Shown: one piece after another, positions 5,067 to 9,627 of the stretch
Position numbering within the stretch: the stretch's first letter is position 1
Layout: every line of letters starts with the position of its first letter
From: an uncultured Clostridia bacterium
GTDB lineage: Bacteria; Bacillota; Clostridia; Oscillospirales; Oscillospiraceae
Assembly: GCA_946011705.1 (NCBI GenBank)
Contig: CAMGCA010000055.1
Span: forward strand, 1-9,627
DNA: 9,627 nt
Direction: 5' to 3'
Notes under the pieces: generated by a model
Seen by the model: only the letters and a program-made list of their open reading frames with translations
Database searches by the model: none
Told to the model about the DNA's origin: nothing
Position numbers and translations under genes: made by a program

Positions 5067-5999
5067 TTGGCTATTGTTCAGACTGACGTACCCATGACCG
5101 CCCAGCTGTGCGAGCAGACCATCGGGCAGCTTCTGCGGCGGTATCCCGCTTTTTCCTCCGAAAGCCTGACCACCACCGCCTTTGGGCGGCCCGTTCTGGC
5201 CCTGCGCATCGGCACGGGAGAGCGGAAGGTGCTCTACTCCGCCGCCCACCACGCCAACGAGTGGATCACCACCCCGGTGCTGCTGAAATTTCTGGAGGAG
5301 CTGGCACAGGCGGCGGAAACTGGCGGAAGGATTTTCGGCGTACCCGCCCGGAACATTCTGAACGCCGCCACCATTTACGTTGTGCCCATGGTTGACCCGG
5401 ATGGGGTGGATTTGGTCACCGGGGCCATTGAGCCGGGGACGCTGGAATATACCGCCGCCCAGACCCTGGCGGACAATTACCCATCGATTCCCTTCCCCGA
5501 GGGCTGGAAAGCAAACCTGCTGGGGGTTGACCTGAATCTGCAATACCCCGCCGGGTGGCTCCGGGCCAGAGAGATCAAATTCTCTCAGGGCTTCACCAAG
5601 CCCGGACCCCGGGACTATGTGGGCCGTGCCCCGCTGAACCAGCGGGAATCCATCGCACTGGCCCGGTACACGGAGGAAGTTGACCCGGCGCTGGTCATCG
5701 CCTTCCACACCCAGGGCGAGGTGATCTACTGGCAGTTTGGGGACTATGTTGTGCCCGGCGCCCGGGCGCTGGCGGAGGAATTTGCCCGGCTCAGTGGCTA
5801 CGCTTTGGAGGACACCCCCTACGAATCCAGCTTCGCCGGGTACAAGGACTGGTTCATCCAGCAATGGCAGCGGCCCGGCTTCACCATCGAGTCAGGCCAG
5901 GGAGAAAGCCCCCTTCCCTTAAGTCAGTTTGATGATATTTACAAGGCAAATCTGGGCATATTGGTTACAGGGGCAACCGGTCTGCCCGGCGGCATTTAA
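5067..5999 (+). CDS. M14-family zinc metallopeptidase, probable gamma-D-glutamyl-diamino acid peptidase
   Basis: A 310-residue cytoplasmic protein (no signal peptide or membrane segment) of the carboxypeptidase A fold. Zinc ligands are H62 and E65 in HHANEW and H214 in AFHTQGE; the general base is E275 in FTIESGQGE. The core is complete from residue 10 to about 300. The segment GVDLNLQYPAGW (153-164) replaces the GVDxNRN motif of true carboxypeptidases: Leu stands where the carboxylate-binding Arg would be. This favours the M14 subgroup that cuts gamma-D-Glu-diaminopimelate bonds in murein peptides, and so a role in cell-wall recycling. The start is a TTG at 5067, supported by GGGAGGT 7 bases upstream; the next ATG, at 5094, has no comparable site. 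The gene is divergent from abrB, with no good promoter of its own found. The subgroup assignment is less certain than the family. Confidence 0.88.
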   Translation: MAIVQTDVPMTAQLCEQTIGQLLRRYPAFSSESLTTTAFGRPVLALRIGTGERKVLYSAAHHANEWITTPVLLKFLEELAQAAETGGRIFGVPARNILNAATIYVVPMVDPDGVDLVTGAIEPGTLEYTAAQTLADNYPSIPFPEGWKANLLGVDLNLQYPAGWLRAREIKFSQGFTKPGPRDYVGRAPLNQRESIALARYTEEVDPALVIAFHTQGEVIYWQFGDYVVPGARALAEEFARLSGYALEDTPYESSFAGYKDWFIQQWQRPGFTIESGQGESPLPLSQFDDIYKANLGILVTGATGLPGGI

Positions 6000-6019
6000 A
6001 AAATCCCCCCCCCGGTGCA

Positions 6020-6048
6020 TTGCATTTCCAGAATAAATGGGATATAAT
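6020..6048 (+). promoter_or_regulatory. Promoter of the ferritin-like/VIT gene
   Basis: A perfect TATAAT (6043-6048) stands 17 bp after TTGCAT (6020-6025), about 30 bp before the ATG. The -35 matches only in its first three bases. A run of nine C (6005-6013) lies just upstream. No iron-regulator box (Fur or DtxR type) was recognised. Confidence 0.7.
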
Positions 6049-6077
6049 GGCAAAAACGCAAAAGGAGGGGACCTATT

Positions 6078-6959
6078 ATGACGGGACAGCTGTCCGCTCA
6101 GGTTCTGGAAATCATCCGCAAAATGCAGCAAAACGAGCTGACGGAAAGTGTGATCTACGAAAAAATCGCCGTCTTCGCCAAGGGAGAGGAAAACAGGCAA
6201 ACCCTGCTGCGCCTGTCCCGGGAGGAACGGGCCCACTATGAGATCTGGAAAAAGTACACCGGCATCGAAATGAAGCCGCAGGGCGGCAAGGTGCTGAAAT
6301 ATACGATGCTTGCCCGGGTTCTGGGCTTCACCTTCGCGGTGAAGCTGATGGAAAAGGGCGAGGAGAACGCCCAGGAGGAATACGCGCTGCTGGCGGAAGC
6401 GGTTCCCGAAAGCATCCAGATTCGCGCTCAGGAGGAAGAACATGAGCAGTCCCTGCTGGGTATGTTGGACGAAGAACGGCTGCAATATGTAGGCAGCATG
6501 GTGCTGGGCCTGAATGACGCGCTGGTGGAGCTGACCGGCTCTCTGGCTGGCTTCGCCTTCGCCCTGCAAAACAACCGCCTGATCGCCCTGTCCGGGCTGA
6601 TCGTGGGAGTCTCCGCCACCTTCTCCATGGCCTCCAGTGAATTTCTGGCAGCCCGCAGTGATGGCCGCAGCGATGCTCTGAAATCCTGTTCCTACACCGG
6701 CATCGCCTATCTGATTACGGTGGTGCTGCTGATCGCACCCTACCTCCTCTTTGGTGCGGCCCAGTACATCCCGGCGCTGATCTGTATGCTAGTCATGGTG
6801 GTGCTGATTATTGCCGGCTTTACCTACTACACCAGTGTTGCACAGGATCAGCCCTTCAAAAACCGCTTTCTGGAAATGGCGCTGATCAGTATCGGCGTGG
6901 CTGTGGTGTCCTTTGTTGTGGGCGTTCTGGCCAAGAAGTTCCTTGGCGTTGACCTGTAA
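6078..6959 (+). CDS. Ferritin-like domain fused to VIT1/CCC1-type iron transporter
   Basis: A 293-residue protein in two parts. Residues about 5 to 135 are a rubrerythrin/ferritin-like four-helix domain: E28 in helix 1, EExxH (E50, H53) in helix 2, an acidic helix 3 (E92, E96, E100) and ExxH (E119, H122) in helix 4. These can supply a diiron site. Residues about 139 to 290 are a VIT1/CCC1 membrane domain with five hydrophobic segments and the signature GLNDALVELTG (144-154, acidic D147), then SMASSEFLAARS (183-194). Relatives such as MbfA export ferrous iron, or manganese in some cases, or protect from peroxide stress. The ferritin part probably senses or delivers iron. In this anaerobe-like setting, iron detoxification is the likely job. 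AAAGGAGGGG lies 7 bases before the ATG. The gene is monocistronic, with its own promoter and terminator. The metal is inferred from the family. Confidence 0.93.
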   Translation: MTGQLSAQVLEIIRKMQQNELTESVIYEKIAVFAKGEENRQTLLRLSREERAHYEIWKKYTGIEMKPQGGKVLKYTMLARVLGFTFAVKLMEKGEENAQEEYALLAEAVPESIQIRAQEEEHEQSLLGMLDEERLQYVGSMVLGLNDALVELTGSLAGFAFALQNNRLIALSGLIVGVSATFSMASSEFLAARSDGRSDALKSCSYTGIAYLITVVLLIAPYLLFGAAQYIPALICMLVMVVLIIAGFTYYTSVAQDQPFKNRFLEMALISIGVAVVSFVVGVLAKKFLGVDL

Positions 6960-6964
6960 TCCGA

Positions 6965-7002
6965 AAAAGCGGCAGTCTCAGGACTGCCGCTTTTCCTATT
7001 TT
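6965..7002 (+). terminator. Terminator after the VIT gene
   Basis: A 13-bp perfect stem, AAAAGCGGCAGTC with GACTGCCGCTTTT (6965-6977 and 6982-6994), has a 4-base loop and is followed by CCTATTTT. It starts 5 bp after the stop codon. The A tract on the left could make it weakly bidirectional, but no minus-strand gene needs it. Confidence 0.92.
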
Positions 7003-7022
7003 AATAATACGCAATTTTCCAG

Positions 7023-7051
7023 TTGACGAACGCAGCAAAAGCTTATATAAT
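7023..7051 (+). promoter_or_regulatory. Sigma-A promoter of the pseudouridine operon
   Basis: TTGACG (7023-7028) and a perfect TATAAT (7046-7051) are separated by 17 bp, about 40 bp before the psuK ATG. Confidence 0.88.
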
Positions 7052-7067
7052 AAACTTGTGCTTATTA
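7048..7067. promoter_or_regulatory. Inverted repeat TAATAA-N8-TTATTA, candidate operator of the psu operon
   Basis: Two 6-bp half-sites (7048-7053 and 7062-7067) overlap the -10 box and the expected transcription start. A protein bound here would repress. The winged-helix domain of PsuK could be the binder. The site is short and AT-rich, so chance is a real alternative. Confidence 0.35.
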
Positions 7068-7091
7068 ATGAATCTACAAGGAGGGAGCGCC

Positions 7092-8168
7092 ATGACACAA
7101 CGGGAGCGGCAGATTTTGCAGCTCATTGAAGCCGACCCCATGATCTCCCAGCAGGGAATCGCGGACGCTCTGGGCATTACCCGATCCTCCGCCGCCGTCC
7201 ACATCTCCAACCTGATGAAAAAGGGCTGCATCGCCGGAAAGGGCTACGTCCTGCGCAGCGGCAGCTATGTCGTGGTAGTGGGCGGCGTCAATGTGGATAT
7301 CGGCGGACGGGCCTTCGCGCCGCTGGTTTCCGCGGACTCCAACCCCGGCAGGGTCAGTGTGTCTCTGGGCGGCGTGGGACGGAACATTGCCCACAACATG
7401 AGCCTCATGGGTCTGGATGTAAGGCTCCTGACCGCCTATGGCGACGACCTTCACGGAGAGCGGGTGGCCGCCTCCTGCTCCGGATTGGGCATCGACCTGA
7501 GCCACGCCCTGCGCGTCAGCGGCGGCACCACCTCCACCTACCTGTATCTTTCCGATCCGGCGGGTGAAATGGCCCTGGCGGTGTCGGATATGTCCATCTG
7601 CGACAAAATCACACCAGCCTATCTGGCGGCGAACCTGCCCATTCTGCAAAACGCCCAGGTCATTGTGGCAGACACCAACATTCCCGCCGAAACATTGCAA
7701 TATCTGGCGGAGACTGTCACCGTCCCCCTGTTCGTTGACCCGGTTTCCACCGCCAAGGCGGAAAAGCTCCGGCCCATTCTCAGCCATATCCACACCCTGA
7801 AGCCCAACCGTCTGGAAGCAGAGCTGCTGTCCGGTGTGCAGATCACGAACAGGGCGGATATGGAAAAAGCCGCCGACGCGCTGATTGCCATGGGCGTGCA
7901 TCGGATGTTCATTTCTCTGGGTGCCGACGGCGTATTCGCCGCCATGGGAAATCAGAAGCTGTGGCTTCCCAACATCCCCGGTCACATGGTGAACACCACC
8001 GGCTGCGGCGATGCCTTTATGGCGGCGCTGGTCTGGGCATACCTGGAGGGCAGCGATCTGGAAACCACCGCCAAAGCCGGGCTTGCCGCCGGCTCCATCG
8101 CCTTGGAATCCCCGGAAACCATCAACCCTAAGATGTCTGTATTGGCTCTGAAAACCAGAATGGCGTAA
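7092..8168 (+). CDS. psuK: Pseudouridine kinase (PfkB family) with N-terminal winged-helix domain
   Basis: A 358-residue cytoplasmic enzyme that would phosphorylate pseudouridine to pseudouridine 5'-phosphate, the substrate of PsuG encoded next. Residues 3 to 54 are a winged helix-turn-helix (REILQ-type first helix, then ISQQGIADALGITRSSAAVH and a KGYVLR wing). The kinase domain runs from residue 58: GGVNVD, the PfkB sugar-binding region SLGGVGRNIAHNM (91-103), TLKPNRLEAELL (235-246) and the C-terminal PfkB signature VNTTGCGDAFMAAL with catalytic D307. E. coli PsuK (YeiC) is about 50 residues shorter and lacks the DNA-binding domain; HTH-PfkB fusions are known in other bacteria. Start choice: AAGGAGGG lies just before the ATG at 7092; an in-frame TTG at 7023 is really the -35 box. 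The kinase substrate is inferred from the partner gene psuG. Confidence 0.92.
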   Translation: MTQRERQILQLIEADPMISQQGIADALGITRSSAAVHISNLMKKGCIAGKGYVLRSGSYVVVVGGVNVDIGGRAFAPLVSADSNPGRVSVSLGGVGRNIAHNMSLMGLDVRLLTAYGDDLHGERVAASCSGLGIDLSHALRVSGGTTSTYLYLSDPAGEMALAVSDMSICDKITPAYLAANLPILQNAQVIVADTNIPAETLQYLAETVTVPLFVDPVSTAKAEKLRPILSHIHTLKPNRLEAELLSGVQITNRADMEKAADALIAMGVHRMFISLGADGVFAAMGNQKLWLPNIPGHMVNTTGCGDAFMAALVWAYLEGSDLETTAKAGLAAGSIALESPETINPKMSVLALKTRMA

Positions 8169-8170
8169 TA

Positions 8171-8260
8171 GTTTGGAGTGCGAAGTGTGGAGTGTAAATC
8201 AGGTTCCTCTCACTTCTAATTTCTAACTTCTCACTCCTAACTTCAAACTCCTCACTAAAC
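8171..8260. repeat. Dispersed GAGTG/CACTCC repeat element, copy 2, between psuK and psuG
   Basis: The left arm GTTTGGAGTGCGAAGTGTGG (8171-8190) is matched by a right arm (8231-8260) containing CACTCCTAACTTC, ACTCC and CACTAAAC, making a long imperfect inverted repeat with GTTT...AAAC ends. It shares AGTGTGGAGTG, AGGTTC and TCACTCCTAACT with the copy at 4883-4981. It starts 3 bp after the psuK stop and ends 18 bp before the psuG ATG, so it fills the space between the two cistrons. Confidence 0.75.
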
Positions 8261-8278
8261 AGAAAGGGAAGAATAACT

Positions 8279-9199
8279 ATGAATATGAACAAGTATCTGG
8301 ACGTCAACCCCGAAGTCGCCGCCGCCATTGCCGCGGGCAAGCCCGTTGTGGCCCTGGAATCCACCATCATCTCCCACGGTATGCCCTATCCCCAGAACGT
8401 GGAGACCGCGCTGAACGTGGAGAAGATCATCCGGGAAAACGGCGCGGTGCCTGCCACCATCGCCATCATCGGCGGACGGCTGAAGGCCGGTCTCACCGCT
8501 GAGGAAATCGAATACTTCGGCAAGAAGGGGCAGGCCATCGCCAAGGCCTCCCGCCGGGATCTGGCTGTTCTCTGCGCCCGGGGTGAGGACGGTGCCACCA
8601 CCGTCACCACCACCATGATGATCGCCCATATGGCAGGCATCAAGGTCTTCGCCACCGGCGGCATCGGCGGTGTCCATCGGGGTGCCGAGACCACCATGGA
8701 CATCTCCGCCGATCTGGAGGAACTGGCCCAGACTCCCGTGATGGTGGTCTGCGCGGGCGCCAAGTCCATTCTGGATCTGGGTCTGACGCTGGAGTATCTG
8801 GAAACCAAAGGTGTGCCCGTCATCGGCTACGGCACCGAGGAGCTGCCCGCCTTCTACACCCGCCAGTCCGGCTTCGGCGTGGACTACCGCATGGACAGCC
8901 CCGAGGAGCTGGCCGCAGCCTTCAAGGCCAGCCACGAGATGGGTCTGAAGGGCGGTATGCTGGTGACCAACCCCATCCCCGAGGAGTACGCCATGCCGCT
9001 CGACACCATCAACGCCGCCATCGATCAGGCCATTGCCGAGTGCGAGGCCCAGGGCATCCACGGCAAGAAGACCACACCCTTCCTGCTGGCCCGGGTTGCC
9101 GAACTCACCGGCGGCGACAGTCTGGCGTCCAACATTCGTCTGGTTTACAACAACGCCAAGGTGGCCGCTCAGACCGCCGCTGCCTACTGCAAGCTGTAA
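8279..9199 (+). CDS. psuG: Pseudouridine-5'-phosphate glycosidase
   Basis: A 306-residue cytoplasmic enzyme that splits the C-C glycosidic bond of pseudouridine 5'-phosphate to give uracil and ribose 5-phosphate. The hallmark ALESTIISHGMPYPQN is at residues 25-40, with E27 in the active site. K162 in VCAGAKSILD aligns with the Schiff-base lysine (K166) of the E. coli enzyme. D145 and N285 keep the same four-residue offset to the E. coli active-site Asp and Asn as I recall them. Length and ends are normal. The ribosome binding site AAAGGG lies about 11 bases before the first ATG; a second in-frame ATG two codons later could also serve. The gene follows psuK in the same direction with no clear promoter of its own, so the two form an operon interrupted by a repeat element. 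Confidence 0.96.
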   Translation: MNMNKYLDVNPEVAAAIAAGKPVVALESTIISHGMPYPQNVETALNVEKIIRENGAVPATIAIIGGRLKAGLTAEEIEYFGKKGQAIAKASRRDLAVLCARGEDGATTVTTTMMIAHMAGIKVFATGGIGGVHRGAETTMDISADLEELAQTPVMVVCAGAKSILDLGLTLEYLETKGVPVIGYGTEELPAFYTRQSGFGVDYRMDSPEELAAAFKASHEMGLKGGMLVTNPIPEEYAMPLDTINAAIDQAIAECEAQGIHGKKTTPFLLARVAELTGGDSLASNIRLVYNNAKVAAQTAAAYCKL

Positions 9200-9205
9200 T
9201 TTCGC

Positions 9206-9238
9206 TTCACTGGGGGGAGAAATTCTCCCCCCAGTGAA
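9206..9238 (+). terminator. Long hairpin after psuG, possible terminator without a T tract
   Basis: Two perfect 16-base arms (9206-9221 and 9223-9238), read as a stem of about 14 bp with a small AT loop, start 7 bp after the psuG stop. The core is six G-C pairs. The plus strand continues with A rather than T, so it is not a classical terminator. It may protect the 3' end of the mRNA, or act with help from a factor. Confidence 0.5.
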
Positions 9239-9265
9239 AAAACATGGACCTTCCGAAAAAAAGGA

Positions 9266-9294
9266 TTGCAAATTCCGGAAATCCATGTTATAAT
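9266..9294 (+). promoter_or_regulatory. Promoter of the tRNA operon (extended -10)
   Basis: TTGCAA (9266-9271) and TATAAT (9289-9294) are separated by 17 bp, with TG one base before the -10 (TGTTATAAT). This is a strong promoter about 37 bp before tRNA-Gln. Confidence 0.85.
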
Positions 9295-9331
9295 CCCGAA
9301 TGTGTCCGTTCAAAGGATGACGCTCCAACAT

Positions 9332-9406
9332 TGGGATGTCGCCAAGCGGTAAGGCATCAGACTTTGACTCTGACATTCGTCGGTTCGAATCCGGCCATCC
9401 CAGCCA
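9332..9406 (+). tRNA. trnQ: tRNA-Gln (anticodon UUG)
   Basis: The acceptor stem TGGGATG (9332-9338) pairs with CATCCCA (9396-9402), followed by discriminator G and an encoded CCA. The anticodon arm is TCAGA-CTTTGAC-TCTGA, giving anticodon TTG for codon CAA. The T arm contains GGTTCGAATCC. It is 75 bases with CCA, first of a two-tRNA operon. Confidence 0.97.
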
Positions 9407-9411
9407 AATAC

Positions 9412-9487
9412 GATCCGCTAGCTCAGTCGGTAGAGCAACTGCCTTTTAAGCAGTGGGTCTGGAGTTCGAATCTCCAGCGGGTCACCA
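9412..9487 (+). tRNA. trnK: tRNA-Lys (anticodon UUU)
   Basis: The acceptor stem GATCCGC (9412-9418) pairs with GCGGGTC (9477-9483, one G-T pair), then discriminator A and an encoded CCA. The anticodon arm ACTGC-CTTTTAA-GCAGT gives anticodon TTT. The T arm contains GGAGTTCGAATCTCC. It begins 5 bp after tRNA-Gln and has the terminator right behind it. Confidence 0.97.
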
Positions 9488-9522
9488 AAAGGCCAGACAC
9501 CCATCGGGGTGTCTGGCCTTTT
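9488..9522 (+). terminator. Terminator of the tRNA operon
   Basis: A perfect 12-bp stem GGCCAGACACCC (9491-9502) with its complement (9507-9518), a 4-base loop and a TTTT tail, flanked on the left by AAAA. It directly follows the CCA of tRNA-Lys. Confidence 0.95.
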
Positions 9523-9627
9523 GCCGTTGGTGCTTCGAACGCAAATTGCGAACCGGTTCCACGGGACTGAACCGCTCCCGTTTTGGCAAAATCACTCAAC
9601 CGTGACACTTTTCGCCAGATTTCTGGG
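9523..9627. other. Unassigned sequence at the right edge
   Basis: No gene can be assigned in these 105 bp. Small palindromes are visible: CGCAAATTGCG (9540-9550) and the hairpin ACGGGA/TCCCGT (9561-9566 and 9576-9581), the latter followed by TTT on the plus strand. A minus-strand frame is open from the edge but runs straight through tRNA-Lys. Confidence 0.4.

Noticed and set aside
5049..5864. Minus-strand open frame opposite the M14 peptidase
   Set aside because: Shadow frame. The peptidase has its full catalytic set and a good ribosome binding site on the plus strand.
7023..7091. N-terminal extension of PsuK from a TTG at 7023
   Set aside because: This TTG is the -35 box of the promoter; the -10 box lies inside the supposed coding region, and AAGGAGGG precedes the ATG at 7092.
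7074..7985. Minus-strand open frame opposite psuK
   Set aside because: Gly/His-rich shadow of the kinase gene with no independent support.
8128..8370. Short minus-strand frame with the peptide EEFEVRSEKLEIRSER
   Set aside because: This is a translation of the dispersed GAGTG-type repeat, a known source of false small proteins.
8255..9376. Long minus-strand open frame opposite psuG (373 codons)
   Set aside because: Low-complexity Gly/His/Val-rich shadow of psuG that also runs through the psuG 3' hairpin and the tRNA promoter.
9423..9608. Minus-strand frame with a plausible ATG near the right edge
   Set aside because: It runs straight through tRNA-Lys and its terminator; the end of the translation is the antisense of the tRNA.

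Overview
The window looks like chromosomal DNA from a GC-rich gut-type Clostridia, most likely an Oscillospiraceae relative. This is inferred from the GC-rich coding sequence with AT-rich spacers, strong GGAGG-type ribosome binding sites, sigma-A promoters with 17-bp spacers, the gene content, and two kinds of short dispersed repeat that I associate with that group. No taxonomic search could be run.

Left part (1-4868, all minus strand). A two-component system runs off the left edge: the start of a sensor kinase (1-199) and its OmpR/VanR-type response regulator (196-894), overlapping by ATGA. Upstream lies a 421-bp gene-free spacer. It holds the regulator's promoter with paired TTAAGAA boxes, a 123-bp MITE-like element that can fold as a cloverleaf, a second stretch that could fold as a structured RNA, and the terminator of the next operon. 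That operon has a strong promoter (3249-3277), a short CstA-family transporter (1702-3153) and a small conserved-looking protein of unknown function (1316-1675). Next comes an AbrB-type regulator (4650-4868) followed, one base later, by an MGT-type family 1 glycosyltransferase (3461-4648). Their promoter carries an 18-bp perfect palindrome across its -10 box, and their leader is almost entirely a dispersed repeat.

Right part (5067-9522, all plus strand). A cytoplasmic M14 metallopeptidase with a TTG start (5067-5999) is followed by a fusion of a ferritin-like domain and a VIT1/CCC1-type iron transporter (6078-6959) with its own promoter and terminator. The pseudouridine catabolic pair follows. 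psuK (7092-8168) has an N-terminal winged-helix domain and may be both kinase and regulator. psuG (8279-9199) is separated from it by a second copy of the repeat found in the abrB leader. Together these two enzymes would convert pseudouridine to uracil and ribose 5-phosphate. The window ends with a tRNA-Gln(UUG)-tRNA-Lys(UUU) operon with an extended -10 promoter and a strong terminator. About 100 bp of unassigned sequence follow.

No CRISPR array, transposase, phage gene or evident new multi-gene system was found. The least explained material is in the spacers: the cloverleaf element, the adjacent structured region, the paired repeat copies inside two transcripts, and the AbrB-glycosyltransferase unit with its operator.
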